Source of the DNA: Mediterranea massiliensis
Lineage (GTDB): Bacteria > Bacteroidota > Bacteroidia > Bacteroidales > Bacteroidaceae
Assembly: GCA_015060685.1 (NCBI GenBank)
Contig: SUXZ01000006.1
Span: forward strand, 62,001 to 126,000
DNA: 64,000 nucleotides
Reading direction: 5' to 3'
Below, piece after piece: positions 26,856 through 37,581 of the stretch. Numbering within the stretch: position 1 is the stretch's first letter; each line of letters begins with the position of its first letter. The translations under genes were made by a program, and so were the position numbers. The notes under the pieces are model-generated. The model was not told the DNA's origin, did not search any database, and saw nothing but the letters and a program-made list of their open reading frames with translations.

Positions 26856-28070
26856 TCAAAACATGCGGCTGACACGCTCGATGCCGGCAACCAACACGTC
26901 GATTTCTTCCTTTGTGTTGTATAATCCGAAGGAGGCACGCACGGTGCCTTCGATACCCAGACGTTGCATCAGGGGTTGGGCGCAATGGTGACCGGTGCGC
27001 ACGGCTATGCCGAGGCGGTCGAGCAACGTACCCAGGTCGAAGTGGTGGATGTCGCCCACTAAGAAGGAGATAACACTGCCCTTCTCTTTTGCCTGACCGA
27101 AGATGCGCATACCGGGAATCTGCATCAGGCGCTCGGTGGCATAGGTGGTCAGTTCGTGCTCGTAGGCCGCAATCTTATCCATGCCGATGGCCGACACATA
27201 GTCGATCGCACGGGCCAGGCCGGTGGTACCGACAAAGTCGGGTGTGCCGGCTTCGAACTTAAAGGGCAGTTCGTTGAACGTAGTCTTTTCAAAGCTCACC
27301 GTTTGAATCATCTCGCCACCGCCTTGATAGGGTGGCAGGCGGTCGAGCAACGCTTCTTTTCCATAAAGCACGCCCACACCGGTAGGGCCATAAACCTTAT
27401 GACCGGAGAATACATAGAAATCGGCATCGAGTGCTTGAACATCCACAGGCATGTGAGGGACACTTTGGGCACCATCTACCAAGACAGGCACACCTTGTTC
27501 GTGTGCATAGCGAATCATCTCTTCGACAGGATTCACCGTTCCAAGTACATTGCTTACATGCGCTACAGAAACAATTCGTGTACGTTCGGTAAAGAGTTCG
27601 CGATAAGCATCCAGAAGCAGTTCGCCACGGTCGTTCATGGGGATAACCTTGATGACAATGCCATGCTTGGCCGCCATCAGTTGCCAGGGAACGATGTTGC
27701 TATGATGTTCCATTACACTTACGATAACCTCATCGCCCTCGCGCATTTGCGACTCGGTGAAGCTACTTGCCAGGAGGTTGATGCTCTCGGTTGTGCCACG
27801 GGTAAAGACAATCTCGGAGGTGCTGCGGGCATTGATAAAGGCACGAACCGTTTCGCGGCTGCCTTCGTGCAGCTCGGTGGCACGTTGCGACAAGAAGTGT
27901 ACTCCGCGATGCACGTTGGCATTTACAGAGTAGTACTCGTCGGTCATAGCCTCGACCACCACACGCGGTTTCTGCGTAGTGGCGCCGTTGTCCAAATAGA
28001 CAAGCGGCTTGCCATACACTTCGCGTCCCAAGATGGGAAAGTCGGCACGTATTTTGTTTACATCAAACAT
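26856..28070 (-). CDS. sufS: Cysteine desulfurase SufS
   Basis: PLP enzyme that takes sulfur from cysteine for Fe-S cluster assembly. The start at 28070 (MFDVNKIRADFPILGREV) is chosen; the upstream ATG at 28097 lies inside sufD. The protein has 404 residues, with YLDNGATTQKP near residue 25, EHHSNIVPWQ near 125, DGAQSVPHM near 200, the PLP Lys segment FSGHKVYGPTGVG near 223, and RTGHHCAQP near 360 with the catalytic Cys. It follows sufD by 4 bases and is the last gene of the suf operon. Confidence 0.96.
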   Translation of the reverse strand: MFDVNKIRADFPILGREVYGKPLVYLDNGATTQKPRVVVEAMTDEYYSVNANVHRGVHFLSQRATELHEGSRETVRAFINARSTSEIVFTRGTTESINLLASSFTESQMREGDEVIVSVMEHHSNIVPWQLMAAKHGIVIKVIPMNDRGELLLDAYRELFTERTRIVSVAHVSNVLGTVNPVEEMIRYAHEQGVPVLVDGAQSVPHMPVDVQALDADFYVFSGHKVYGPTGVGVLYGKEALLDRLPPYQGGGEMIQTVSFEKTTFNELPFKFEAGTPDFVGTTGLARAIDYVSAIGMDKIAAYEHELTTYATERLMQIPGMRIFGQAKEKGSVISFLVGDIHHFDLGTLLDRLGIAVRTGHHCAQPLMQRLGIEGTVRASFGLYNTKEEIDVLVAGIERVSRMF

Positions 28071-28074
28071 AATT

Positions 28075-29421
28075 CTATTTCGGATTACATATTGCACAAC
28101 CTTTACACTTGTTCAGTTCGCCACGGAAACGCTTCTCTACCAACAGGTGCAGACGATCGCGCAAGGCATCGAGGCGAATCGTATCGATTACTTCGTTTAC
28201 AAAGGCAAACATCAACAGCAGACGTGCCTCCTTTTCGGGGATACCACGCTGACGCATGTAGAACAAGGCGCGTTCGTCGAGCTGACCCACCGTGGCTCCA
28301 TGACTACACTTCACATCGTCGGCATATATCTCCAACTGAGGTTGCGTGTACATGCGTGCCCGACGAGTGGCACAAAGGTTGCGGTTGGTTTGTTGAGAGC
28401 TGGTATGTTGCGCATCGGGGCGCACCAACACCAAGCCGGCAAAGGCTCCTGTAGCCTCATCATCCAAGACATACTTGAACAACTCGCGGCTGTTGCAACG
28501 GGGCACGGCATGGTCTATCACCGTATGATTATCTACATGCTGATTTTTGTCGGCAATAGCCATGCCGCACAAATCGAGTTCGGCCTCTTCGCCCGCCAAC
28601 GTCACATACACACCATTTCGTGTTGTACCATTAGTAAGCGTCATGCCATTCAGTAATACACTGCTCTTAGCTGCCTGCTTTACATACAGATTGCTGATGC
28701 GAATGGTGTTCAAGCTGTTTTCTTCCAATTCATAAAGGTCGAGCATGGCACCGTTGCCCACATAGACCTCCATCACCTGGGTAGCAAGGAAATTTACATC
28801 ATCCATTGCATGGTCGCAAGCCAATAGGCGCAGTTGCGCACCATCTTCCAGGATTATCAATACACGGCGGTTCACCATGAAGTTTACATCGGCACGCAGA
28901 ATGTTTACCAACTGTATGGGCTTCTCCACAACAACATGACGGGGCACATATATCAACAATCCATCCTGGGCAAACATGGTGTTGAAGGCCGTTACGGCAT
29001 CGGTCGATGTATCGGCCAGCTTTCCGTAGTATGGCTTCAGCAATTCGGGGTGTGCAGCAGCTATCTCCTTCAGGCTGCCCAACAACACTCCTTCAGGCAA
29101 TTTTGCCGTGGTTTTCCCATTATAAAAACTATCGTTCAGCACAAAGAAGAGCGAGGTGCTCATGTTGGGCACGTCGCACTTGAATACATCATTCGGATTT
29201 ACGGGGATAGACAAGCGATTCAGGTTCAAACCATAATCGGGTTCGAACAACTTGCCTATATCGGTATATTTATACTTTTCGTCCTTTACAGTAGGGAATC
29301 CGGATTGCCAGAAATGTGCAAAAGCACGGGCACGAGGAGCATTCAGCACCTCGGCACTGTGGCGGCAAATCATGGCTTCGGCCTGTGTGAAAAGGTCTAT
29401 GTATTGCTGTTCTGCTTTCAT
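28075..29421 (-). CDS. sufD: Fe-S cluster assembly protein SufD
   Basis: Partner of SufB in the SufBCD scaffold complex. The 448-residue protein starts MKAEQQYIDLF; its ATG shares one base with the sufC stop (TAATG). The C-terminal half has the beta-helix core typical of SufB/SufD (VVIDHAVPRCNSRELFKYVLDDEATGAFAG region and CSHGATVGQLDERALFYMRQRG). It ends KCKGCAICNPK, a Cys-x2-Cys-x2-Cys tail, which may bind metal. Located between sufC and sufS. Confidence 0.93.
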   Translation of the reverse strand: MKAEQQYIDLFTQAEAMICRHSAEVLNAPRARAFAHFWQSGFPTVKDEKYKYTDIGKLFEPDYGLNLNRLSIPVNPNDVFKCDVPNMSTSLFFVLNDSFYNGKTTAKLPEGVLLGSLKEIAAAHPELLKPYYGKLADTSTDAVTAFNTMFAQDGLLIYVPRHVVVEKPIQLVNILRADVNFMVNRRVLIILEDGAQLRLLACDHAMDDVNFLATQVMEVYVGNGAMLDLYELEENSLNTIRISNLYVKQAAKSSVLLNGMTLTNGTTRNGVYVTLAGEEAELDLCGMAIADKNQHVDNHTVIDHAVPRCNSRELFKYVLDDEATGAFAGLVLVRPDAQHTSSQQTNRNLCATRRARMYTQPQLEIYADDVKCSHGATVGQLDERALFYMRQRGIPEKEARLLLMFAFVNEVIDTIRLDALRDRLHLLVEKRFRGELNKCKGCAICNPK

Positions 29422-30173
29422 TATTCTGCCAATTCTTTCTTTATCCAATCGAAGCCGCGTGTCTCAATCTCCTGAGCCAACTCGGGGCCACCGGTCTTCA
29501 CAATCTTTCCACCCATCAGCACATGCACCACGTCGGGTTGCAGGTAGTCTAACAGGCGTTGGTAGTGAGTGATGACCATGGCACTGGTATCGGCCTTCTT
29601 CAACTTGTTGAAGCCTTCGGCCACAATGCGCAAGGCATCTACGTCGAGGCCAGAGTCGGTCTCGTCGAGGATGGCGAAAGTAGGTTCCAACATGGCCATT
29701 TGGAAGATTTCGTTGCGCTTCTTCTCGCCACCGCTGAAGCCTTCGTTCACGCTGCGGTTGGCAAGTTTGCTATCCAACTCGACCACCGCACGCTTTTCGC
29801 GCATCAGTTTCAAGAACTCGCTGGCCGACAACGCCGGTTGCTGGCGATACTTGCGTTGCTCGTTTACCGCCGCACGCATGAAGTTCACCATGGACACACC
29901 CGGAATCTCGATGGGTGTTTGGAACGACAGGAAGATGCCTTCGTGTGCACGCTCCTCGGGCGAGAGGGCCAGCAGGTCTTTTCCGTTGAACACAATGCTA
30001 CCCTTGGTTACTTCGTAGGCAGGATGCCCCACAAGCACATTGCTCAACGTACTTTTTCCGGCACCGTTCTGGCCCATCAAGGCATGTACCTCGCCGTCGC
30101 GGATGGTCAGATTGATACCTTTCAATATCTCTTTGCCATTGATACTGGCATGCAAATCTTTTATCTCTAACAT
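29421..30173 (-). CDS. sufC: Fe-S assembly ATPase SufC
   Basis: ABC-type ATPase of the SufBCD complex, cytosolic. In its 250 residues: Walker A GQNGAGKST near residue 35, the Q-loop, signature GFSGGEKKRNE near 145, Walker B FAILDETDSGLD near 166 and the H-loop VITHYQRLL near 200, all typical of SufC rather than transporters. The stop overlaps the sufD start. The 94-base gap to sufB is filled with AATCACTA and AAATCATA words. Confidence 0.96.
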   Translation of the reverse strand: MLEIKDLHASINGKEILKGINLTIRDGEVHALMGQNGAGKSTLSNVLVGHPAYEVTKGSIVFNGKDLLALSPEERAHEGIFLSFQTPIEIPGVSMVNFMRAAVNEQRKYRQQPALSASEFLKLMREKRAVVELDSKLANRSVNEGFSGGEKKRNEIFQMAMLEPTFAILDETDSGLDVDALRIVAEGFNKLKKADTSAMVITHYQRLLDYLQPDVVHVLMGGKIVKTGGPELAQEIETRGFDWIKKELAE

Positions 30174-30267
30174 ACTATTATATAATTAGGAATTATGAAT
30201 TTTGGATTATGAATTCGCTAATCACTAATCACTAATCGCTAATCACTCATAAATCATAAATCAAATT

Positions 30268-31734
30268 TCACCCCACGCTTCCTTCCAATGATATGCTGAG
30301 AAGTTTCTGGGCCTCTACAGCAAATTCCATCGGCAGTTTGTTTATTACCTCCTTGGCATAGCCATTCACAATCAGGCCAACCGCATCTTCGGTACTGATG
30401 CCTCGCTGGTTGCAGTAGAAAATCTGGTCTTCGCTGATTTTGCTGGTAGTGGCTTCGTGCTCCACCACCGCCGTTTCGTTATGAATATCCATGTAGGGGA
30501 AGGTGTGTGCACCGCACTTGTCTCCCAACAGTAACGAGTCGCACTGGCTATAGTTGCGCGCATTGTCGGCATTCGACGAAACACGCACCAGGCCGCGATA
30601 AGAGTTTTCGCTCTTTCCGGCCGAAATACCCTTGCTCACGATGGTGCTTCGGGTGTTCTTGCCAATGTGTATCATCTTCGTGCCGGTATCGGCCTGCTGG
30701 TAGTTATTTGTCACCGCCACGCTATAGAACTCGGCCACGGAGTTGTCGCCCGTCAGCACACAACTGGGGTACTTCCATGTAATGGCACTACCCGTCTCCA
30801 CTTGCGTCCACGAGAGTTTAGAATCTACTCCCTTGCAATGGCCGCGCTTGGTTACAAAGTTATATACACCACCCTTGCCTTCGGCATCGCCCGGATACCA
30901 GTTCTGCACGGTGCTGTACTTCACTTCGGCACGGTCGTGAACAACAATCTCTACAATGGCGGCATGGAGTTGGTTCTCATCGCGCATCGGAGCCGTACAT
31001 CCCTCCAGATAGGAGACGTACGAATCGTCGTCGGCCACAATCAATGTGCGCTCGAACTGACCGGTATTGGCGGCATTGATACGGAAGTAAGTGGAAAGTT
31101 CCATAGGGCAACGAACACCCTTGGGAATATATACAAACGAGCCGTCGGAGAAGACAGCCGAGTTCAGTGCCGCGAAGAAGTTATCGCGATAGCCAACCAC
31201 TGAACCTAAGTACTTTTGCACCAGGTCGGGATGTTCGCGTACTGCCTCACTAAACGAACAGAATATAATACCCTTCTCCATCAAGTTTTCCTTGAAGGTG
31301 GTCTTTACCGATACTGAGTCCATTACGGCATCCACGGCCATTCCACTCAAAGCCATCTGTTCTTCGAGGGGAATACCTAATTTGTTGAATGTCTTCAGCA
31401 GTTCAGGATCTACTTCGTCCAGACTTTTCGGGCCATCTTTCTTCTTGGTCGGATCGGCATAATAAGAGATAGCTTGGTAATCTATTTCGGGGATGCGCAG
31501 GTGTGCCCATGTGGGCATCTCCAACGTCAGCCAATAGCGGTAGGCCTTCAATCGGAATTCGAGCAGCCAGTCGGGCTCACCCTTCTTTGCCGAAATCAGA
31601 CGGATAATATCTTCGTTCAGTCCTCGTTCAATGATCTCGGTATTTACATCGGTGACGAATCCGTACTTGTACTTCTCTTCTGCCACCTGTCTGACCAAGT
31701 CGTTGCCCGATTTCTTAGGATTTGTTTCTTCCAT
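30268..31734 (-). CDS. sufB: Fe-S cluster assembly protein SufB
   Basis: Scaffold subunit on which Fe-S clusters are built. In 488 residues the family shows as [20 protein letters not shown] near 193, [21 protein letters not shown] near 280 and the C-terminal segment [25 protein letters not shown] near 393 with its conserved Cys residues. It heads the sufBCDS group and follows cvpA by 25 bases, so it may belong to the rimP-nusA-infB-cvpA transcript. Confidence 0.96.
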   Translation of the reverse strand: MEETNPKKSGNDLVRQVAEEKYKYGFVTDVNTEIIERGLNEDIIRLISAKKGEPDWLLEFRLKAYRYWLTLEMPTWAHLRIPEIDYQAISYYADPTKKKDGPKSLDEVDPELLKTFNKLGIPLEEQMALSGMAVDAVMDSVSVKTTFKENLMEKGIIFCSFSEAVREHPDLVQKYLGSVVGYRDNFFAALNSAVFSDGSFVYIPKGVRCPMELSTYFRINAANTGQFERTLIVADDDSYVSYLEGCTAPMRDENQLHAAIVEIVVHDRAEVKYSTVQNWYPGDAEGKGGVYNFVTKRGHCKGVDSKLSWTQVETGSAITWKYPSCVLTGDNSVAEFYSVAVTNNYQQADTGTKMIHIGKNTRSTIVSKGISAGKSENSYRGLVRVSSNADNARNYSQCDSLLLGDKCGAHTFPYMDIHNETAVVEHEATTSKISEDQIFYCNQRGISTEDAVGLIVNGYAKEVINKLPMEFAVEAQKLLSISLEGSVG

Positions 31735-31759
31735 TTCATTTCTCTTTACAACTTTCGGA

Positions 31760-32266
31760 TTAGTTGTTGTTCAGCAACTGGTCCGTTACATTCTTTGCAG
31801 CCGGTATGAATATGCCGGCAAAATCCTTCATCGGATAGTATAACGCCGATTCATCCTTAATGTTCTTTTCTACGATGCGATTATCCGAATCGATAAATTC
31901 GAATACCGACACCAACAGACTGGCTACCAACAAGAATTTCAATGCACCCAATCCGGCTCCCAACATACGGTTAAGCCACCCCAAAGAAATGGCCTCCATG
32001 GCGCGGGTAAGGATGGTTGCAAACAGGGCAAACAATAAAGGCACACCTATCCATATCAAGACAAAGGCCAGGATTTGGGCGATGGTAGCCGAATCGGTAA
32101 CCTTGCTCAAGTATTGCTCGGCAACCATGGAATAGAGTGCTTTAGCAGCCAATAACCCGACGATGATGCCCAACAACGTAGCCAATTGCTTAATGAATCC
32201 TTTCATAAAGCCACTCACAGCACCCCAAACAAAGATTGCTATGATAACAATATCCAATATTCCCAT
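31760..32266 (-). CDS. CvpA family membrane protein
   Basis: A 168-residue membrane protein with four hydrophobic helices beginning [31 protein letters not shown], the CvpA N-terminal pattern, and [20 protein letters not shown] near 95. Family members are linked to colicin V production and to envelope homeostasis; the actual function is not settled. It lies between infB and sufB on the same strand. Confidence 0.88.
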   Translation of the reverse strand: MGILDIVIIAIFVWGAVSGFMKGFIKQLATLLGIIVGLLAAKALYSMVAEQYLSKVTDSATIAQILAFVLIWIGVPLLFALFATILTRAMEAISLGWLNRMLGAGLGALKFLLVASLLVSVFEFIDSDNRIVEKNIKDESALYYPMKDFAGIFIPAAKNVTDQLLNNN

Positions 32267-32284
32267 GATGATATTATTTAATTA

Positions 32285-32346
32285 ATGTGCCAATGTGCCA
32301 ACCCTACAACCGGTTTCCCGATTGAAGCATTGGCCAATTGGCACAT
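32285..32346. repeat. Inverted repeat between infB and cvpA
   Basis: ATGTGCCAA (32285-32293) pairs with TTGGCACAT (32338-32346); the left arm is partly duplicated (ATGTGCCAATGTGCCAA). There is no T-run, so it is more likely an mRNA-stabilising or processing hairpin than a terminator. Confidence 0.5.
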
Positions 32347-32353
32347 CTACTTA

Positions 32354-35290
32354 TTATAAAGTTGTCTTTACTTCGATTTCTTCGTATGTTTCGATTACGT
32401 CGCCCACCTTGATATCGTTGCAGTTGGTCAGGCTGATACCACATTCGAAGTTGGTACCCACCTCTTTCACGTCGTCCTTGAAACGTTTCAAAGCATTGAT
32501 GTTTCCGGTGAACACTACGATACCGTCGCGGATGAGGCGTGCCTTGTCGCTTCGTTTCACCTTTCCGGTCTTCACCATCGCACCGGCCACCTGGCCCACC
32601 TTGCTGATGTTGAACACTTCGCGCACTTCGATAGTAGCTGTAACCTGTTCCTTCAAAGTAGGTGCAAGCATACCTTCCATAGCGGCCTTCACCTCTTCGA
32701 TGGCATCGTAGATAACAGAATACTTGCGGATATCCACACCATTTTGCTCGGCCAACTTCGATGCCGATGCCGACGGACGTACCTGGAAGCCTACGATGAT
32801 GGCATCGGATGCTGAAGCCAGCGAAACGTCTGATTCGGAAATCTGTCCTACACCCTTGTGGATAACGTTCACTTGGATTTGTTCTGTAGAGAGCTTGATG
32901 AGCGAGTCGCTGAGTGCTTCTACCGAACCGTCCACGTCGCCCTTCACAATGATGTTCAACTCGTGGAAGTCGCCCAAAGCCAAACGACGGCCCACTTCGT
33001 CGAGCGTCAACATCTTTTGTGTACGGAGGCCTTGTTCGCGTTGCAATTGTTCGCGCTTGTTGGCCACTTCGCGAGCCTCTTGGTCGGTATCGAATACGTG
33101 GAACGTATCACCGGCTGCAGGAGCACCATTCAAGCCAAGAATCAATGCCGGAGTAGCCGGACCTGCCTCGGTCATGCGTTGGTTACGCTCGTTGAACATG
33201 GCCTTTACACGACCGTAGTGTGTACCGGCCAACACGATATCGCCCACCTTCAGTGTACCATTCGAAACAAGTACGGTAGCTACATAGCCACGACCCTTAT
33301 CCAATGACGATTCGATGATTGAACCTGTTGCCTTGCGGTCGGGGTTGGCTTTGAGTTCCAACATTTCGGCTTCGAGCAGTACCTTTTCCATCAAGTCGTT
33401 CACACCCAAGCCTTGCTTGGCTGAAATGTCCTGACTTTGATACTTACCGCCCCACTCTTCTACAAGGAAGTTCATGTTGGCCAGTTCTTCCTTAATCTTA
33501 TCGGGATTAGCGGCTGGTTTATCAACTTTATTGATAGCAAACACAATAGGTACACCGGCAGCCATAGCATGGTTGATGGCTTCCTTGGTTTGCGGCATTA
33601 CGCTATCGTCGGCAGCTACGATGATAATGGCAATGTCGGTTACCTTTGCACCACGGGCACGCATCGCTGTAAAGGCTTCGTGACCAGGGGTATCGAGGAA
33701 GGTAATCTTACGGCCATCTTCCAACGAAACGTGGTATGCACCGATGTGCTGGGTGATACCTCCGGCTTCGCCGGCAATTACGTTGGCCTTACGGATATAG
33801 TCGAGCAACGAAGTCTTACCATGGTCAACGTGTCCCATTACGGTTACGATAGGTGCACGTGGTTGCAGGTCTTCTTCGTTGTCTTCCTCTTCTATGATAG
33901 CTTGTGAAACTTCGGCACTTACATATTCTGTTTTGAAACCAAACTCTTCGGCCACCAAGTTGATGGTTTCGGCATCCAAACGTTGATTGATGCTGACCAT
34001 GATGCCCACGCTCATACAAGTAGCAATAACTTGTGTTACGCTGATGTCCATCATGTTGGCCAACTCGTTTGCCGTAACGAACTCGGTAAGCTTCAAGATT
34101 TTGCTTTCTGCCATTTCTTGATCTTCAAGCTCTTGCATGCGGTTGCTTGCCAACTCGCGTTTTTCCTTACGATACTTGGCACCCTTGTTCTTGCCCTTGG
34201 CGGTCAATCGAGCCAAAGTTTCTTTTACTTGCTTTGCTACATCCTCTTCGCTCACCTCTTGCTTGATGGCAGGCTTCTTGAAGCGGTCTTTGTTCTTCTT
34301 TCCACCGCCTTGAGCAGCAGCTTGTTGTTGCTGTTGGGCATTCTTCTGACGGTTCTTGTCGTTACCGCCTTGTTGGAAGGATTGTGCATTGTTGATATCC
34401 ACCTTTTCCTTACCGATGCGGGCACGTTTCTTCTTGTTGCGTTCACCATCTTTTTCGCCTTTGTTCTTATTGTCCTCGCGGCGGATTTCCTTGATGATGG
34501 CCTCCTTCATCTGCTTGCGTTGGTCTTGGCGTTGCTTGTCCTTCTCTTCGCGCTCCTTACGCTTTTCTTCCTTCGATTTTTTCTTAGGACGAGTGCTTTG
34601 GTTCAAAGCTGCAAGGTCTATCTGACCAATCACATTGATTTTCGAAACGAACTCGGGTTTACGCAATTGGAACACGCCATCTTGCTCTTCTTCGGGTTGT
34701 TCTTCCTTGACCGGCTCTTCTACGGGTTGTTCAACGACTACGGGCTTTACTTCCGGTTTGGGTTCTTCCTTAACCGGCTCTTCCACAGGTTGTTCAACGA
34801 CTACAGGCTTTACCTCCGGCTTGGGTTCTTCTTTCACCGGTTGCTCTACAGGTTGTTCAACCGCTACAGGTTGTTCAACGACTACGGGTTTCTCTTCCGG
34901 CTTGGGTTCTTCTGCCTTTACAACAGGTTTCTTGCCCAGGTTATCCAAATCGATTTTGCCTACGGGTTTGAACTTCGGACGCAGGTCTTCCACCTTAGTG
35001 GTTTGAGCCACCTCTTCCTCTTTTTCTTGAACGGCCGGTTTGTCATAGCCATCGATAGCTACCGATGCTTTGTTGCGCTCTTTGTTCTGACGTTCTTGCA
35101 AGAATCGTTCAGTCTTCTTCTTCAGGTCTTTATCGGTGCTAAACTCCTTTACCAACAGGTCGTATTGTTCGTCGGTGACCTTGGTGTTGGGGTTTGCCTC
35201 TACGGTAAAGCCTTTCTTCTGCAAGAATTCGACAACGGTCGTAATTCCTACATTCAAGTCTCTTGTTACTTTATTTAATCTTATAGACAC
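32354..35290 (-). CDS. infB: Translation initiation factor IF-2
   Basis: GTPase that brings initiator tRNA to the 30S subunit. The 978-residue protein starts [20 protein letters not shown] (IF2 N-terminal domain), then a long charged region; residues about 120-205 carry three near-identical repeats of [20 protein letters not shown]. The GTPase core has [12 protein letters not shown] near residue 483, DTPGHEAF near 528 and NKVDKP near 585, followed by domains II-IV. Upstream is nusA with a 90-base spacer of AATTAAGAATT words. Confidence 0.97.
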   Translation of the reverse strand: MSIRLNKVTRDLNVGITTVVEFLQKKGFTVEANPNTKVTDEQYDLLVKEFSTDKDLKKKTERFLQERQNKERNKASVAIDGYDKPAVQEKEEEVAQTTKVEDLRPKFKPVGKIDLDNLGKKPVVKAEEPKPEEKPVVVEQPVAVEQPVEQPVKEEPKPEVKPVVVEQPVEEPVKEEPKPEVKPVVVEQPVEEPVKEEQPEEEQDGVFQLRKPEFVSKINVIGQIDLAALNQSTRPKKKSKEEKRKEREEKDKQRQDQRKQMKEAIIKEIRREDNKNKGEKDGERNKKKRARIGKEKVDINNAQSFQQGGNDKNRQKNAQQQQQAAAQGGGKKNKDRFKKPAIKQEVSEEDVAKQVKETLARLTAKGKNKGAKYRKEKRELASNRMQELEDQEMAESKILKLTEFVTANELANMMDISVTQVIATCMSVGIMVSINQRLDAETINLVAEEFGFKTEYVSAEVSQAIIEEEDNEEDLQPRAPIVTVMGHVDHGKTSLLDYIRKANVIAGEAGGITQHIGAYHVSLEDGRKITFLDTPGHEAFTAMRARGAKVTDIAIIIVAADDSVMPQTKEAINHAMAAGVPIVFAINKVDKPAANPDKIKEELANMNFLVEEWGGKYQSQDISAKQGLGVNDLMEKVLLEAEMLELKANPDRKATGSIIESSLDKGRGYVATVLVSNGTLKVGDIVLAGTHYGRVKAMFNERNQRMTEAGPATPALILGLNGAPAAGDTFHVFDTDQEAREVANKREQLQREQGLRTQKMLTLDEVGRRLALGDFHELNIIVKGDVDGSVEALSDSLIKLSTEQIQVNVIHKGVGQISESDVSLASASDAIIVGFQVRPSASASKLAEQNGVDIRKYSVIYDAIEEVKAAMEGMLAPTLKEQVTATIEVREVFNISKVGQVAGAMVKTGKVKRSDKARLIRDGIVVFTGNINALKRFKDDVKEVGTNFECGISLTNCNDIKVGDVIETYEEIEVKTTL

Positions 35291-35380
35291 GTTCTTTATA
35301 ATTAAGAATTAAAAATTAAGAATTAAGATTTAAAAGTGCTGAGTTATGAGTTAATTCATAAATCATAAATCATAAATCTT

Positions 35381-36637
35381 TTACTCCTCTTCGAACTCTG
35401 AGCTGAGGATGCTCAATACTTCGTCTACAGTTTCTTCTTCAAGGTCGGTTTTCTCTACGAGCATTTTGCGCGATGCACCCAATACGGCTTTGGCGGTATC
35501 CAATCCGATGGCCTTGATGGCATCGATTACCCAACCGTCTATTTCGTCGCGGAATTCATCCAAGTAGATATCTTCTTCGTCTTGATTGTCGAGTTCGCGG
35601 AACACGTCGATGGTGTATTCGGTAAGCATACTGGCCAGCTTGATGTTCAAACCGCCCTTACCGATGGCCAACGACACCTCTTCGGGGCGCAAGTAAACCT
35701 CTGCCTTGCGGTTTTCTTCGTCCAGGTTGATAGACGATACTTTGGCGGGGCTCAATGCGCGTTGGATGAAGAGCTTGATATTGTTTGTATAATTGATAAC
35801 GTCGATGTTTTCGTTGCGCAATTCGCGAACGATGCCGTGAATACGGCTACCCTTAACGCCTACACATGCTCCTACGGGGTCGATGCGGTCGTCATAGCTT
35901 TCTACAGCAATCTTGGCGCGTTCGCCTGGGATGCGTGCAATCTTCTTGATGGTGATGAGTCCGTCGTTTATTTCGGGAACTTCCATTTCGAAGAGGCGTT
36001 GTAAGAAGACGGGCGATGTACGGCTCAAGATAATCTTGGGATTGTTGTTCTTGTTGTCTACGCGGGCAACAACGGCGCGTGCCGATTCGCCTTTGCGGTA
36101 GAAGTCGCTTGGGATTTGTTCGTTCTTGGGCAGAAGCAGTTCGTTGCCTTCGTCGTCGAGCAGCAACATCTCTTTCTTCCAGATTTGGTAAACTTCTGCG
36201 CTGATAACGGTTCCCACCTTATCGATGTATTTGTTGTAGAGGCTATCCTTTTCCAATTCCAATATCTTGCTGGCAAGTGTTTGGCGGAGGTTAAGAATGG
36301 CGCGTCGGCCAAAGCTTGCGAAGTTCACTTCGTCGGTCACCTCTTCGCCCACTTCATAACTGGCATCTATTTGTTGAGCCTCGCTCAATGCAATTTGTTG
36401 ATTGGGGTCTTCCAACTCATCGTCGGCCACTACCTCGCGGTTACGCCAGATTTCGAAGTCACCTTTGTCGGGGTTTACAATCACGTCATAGTTTTCATCT
36501 GTACCGAACATCTTTGCAATCACACTACGGAACGACTCTTCGAGTACGCTCACCATGGTAGTGCGGTCGATGTTTTTCAGCTCCTTAAATTCCGAAAAGG
36601 TGTCAATCAAGCTGATAGTTTCTTGTTTCTTAGCCAT
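35381..36637 (-). CDS. nusA: Transcription termination/antitermination factor NusA
   Basis: RNA polymerase-associated elongation factor. The 418-residue protein has the NusA N-terminal domain, an S1 domain (GTVISAEVYQIWKKEMLL), and two KH domains with IPGERAKIAVESYDDRIDPVGACVGVKGSRI and ALSPAKVSSINLDEENRKAEVYL. The acidic C-terminus (EEETVDEVLSILSSEFEEE) is short, without the two acidic repeats of E. coli NusA. The start lies 4 bases after the rimP stop; typical rimP-nusA-infB order. Confidence 0.97.
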   Translation of the reverse strand: MAKKQETISLIDTFSEFKELKNIDRTTMVSVLEESFRSVIAKMFGTDENYDVIVNPDKGDFEIWRNREVVADDELEDPNQQIALSEAQQIDASYEVGEEVTDEVNFASFGRRAILNLRQTLASKILELEKDSLYNKYIDKVGTVISAEVYQIWKKEMLLLDDEGNELLLPKNEQIPSDFYRKGESARAVVARVDNKNNNPKIILSRTSPVFLQRLFEMEVPEINDGLITIKKIARIPGERAKIAVESYDDRIDPVGACVGVKGSRIHGIVRELRNENIDVINYTNNIKLFIQRALSPAKVSSINLDEENRKAEVYLRPEEVSLAIGKGGLNIKLASMLTEYTIDVFRELDNQDEEDIYLDEFRDEIDGWVIDAIKAIGLDTAKAVLGASRKMLVEKTDLEEETVDEVLSILSSEFEEE

Positions 36638-36641
36638 AGTC

Positions 36642-37109
36642 TTATTTAAAACTGATTAAGTATTTAGTATATTTTATTTCATCATATCCGAAGCTCAGGT
36701 CTTCGTCCACCATCTTAGGACGTTTCTCGCCCTCCAGCTTCACTTTCTTTTGGATGGTCACCACGAAGTGTTGTTCGTCGGCCTCTTTCAGGGTGCCGCT
36801 CAGTTTCTTGCCTTCCTTTGTCAGCACTTCCACCTCTTCGCCCACATAGTTCAGATATTGTTGCAACACTTTAAACGGTTGTCCGATACCTGCCGAGCCC
36901 ACTTCCAGTTCATAGTCTTCATCATCGCGGTTGATGCGCGACTCTACGAAGCGGCTCAGTTCTACACAGTCTTCAATCCAAACTCCTTCTTTGTGGTCAA
37001 TCTCCACAGTAATCTTGTTGTCGGCTGCTACGTTTACCTCTACCAGGAAGTACTCTTTGTCTTGCAACCATTCGTTGACAACTTCGCAAACTTTGTTTTT
37101 TTCTATCAT
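36642..37109 (-). CDS. rimP: Ribosome maturation factor RimP
   Basis: Helps 30S subunit maturation. The 155-residue protein has the two-domain RimP layout: an N-terminal alpha/beta domain with VDHKEGVWIEDCVELSRFVE-like sequence and LEVGSAGIGQPFK (the conserved E-V-x-S-P/A-G region), then a C-terminal Sm-like barrel. First gene of the - strand translation operon; a leader hairpin (37126-37152) and a perfect promoter (37174-37204) lie upstream. Confidence 0.93.
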   Translation of the reverse strand: MIEKNKVCEVVNEWLQDKEYFLVEVNVAADNKITVEIDHKEGVWIEDCVELSRFVESRINRDDEDYELEVGSAGIGQPFKVLQQYLNYVGEEVEVLTKEGKKLSGTLKEADEQHFVVTIQKKVKLEGEKRPKMVDEDLSFGYDEIKYTKYLISFK

Positions 37110-37125
37110 AGATAAGTTATGGGAA

Positions 37126-37152
37126 TAAAAAAGAGGAGCTTAATCGCCCCTC
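37126..37152 (-). terminator. Terminator-like hairpin in the rimP leader (attenuator candidate)
   Basis: On the minus strand GAGGGGC-GATTAA-GCTCCTC followed by TTTTTTATT: 7-bp stem with one G-T pair and a run of six T. It lies between the rimP promoter and the rimP ATG, so it could abort most transcripts and be controlled by NusA, whose gene is downstream. Confidence 0.65.
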
Positions 37153-37173
37153 CATCATTCATCAATTCTGCCG

Positions 37174-37204
37174 CAAAGATATAAATAATCTGTTCGACTA
37201 CAAA
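37174..37204 (-). promoter_or_regulatory. Promoter of rimP-nusA-infB operon
   Basis: Minus strand TTTG (37204-37201), 19-base spacer, TATCTTTG (37181-37174): an exact match to the Bacteroidetes consensus. Confidence 0.85.
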
Positions 37205-37581
37205 ATATTAACGAAAAAAAGTGCAAGTGCACGATATTTTACCTTAAAATAGGCTACACATTATTATATATGAAACACCGCAAATGTAAAAGCCTTTTAC
37301 GAGCCAGGAAATTTACCCTTAGCACTAAATTATTTTTCCCTACTGGGAAAATATTTTTTGCCTACTGGGTAGGTATATCTACCCAACTGGAAAAATTCTA
37401 TAGAACCGTTTTGGGGAGGAAGATATTTGTGTAATAGTTTTACCCCGTTGAATCCACAAAGCAAAATCGGGCCATTTTGCAACAATTCCATATACATATG
37501 ATACACCCGTCATGAACGATTTGAAAAATATATAGTATATTTGCAACAAATTAATATCATACAAAAAAACATAAAAAGACT
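37205..37581. other. Intergenic region between rimP and the GH115 gene
   Basis: The promoter region between divergent genes. It contains two CTACTGGG-type hairpins (TTTTCCCTACTGGGAAAA near 37334-37351, TGGGTAG/CTACCCA at 37366-37372 and 37379-37385) and, close to the GH115 gene, a -7 element TATATTTG at 37536-37543 without a well-placed -33. No gene is visible; the 61-codon frame on the minus strand has no features. Confidence 0.55.

Noticed and set aside
33983-35278. 431-codon + strand frame opposite infB, rich in Leu/Phe
   Set aside because: Antisense of the repetitive charged region of IF-2; composition is a mirror of Lys/Glu codons and no domain is seen.
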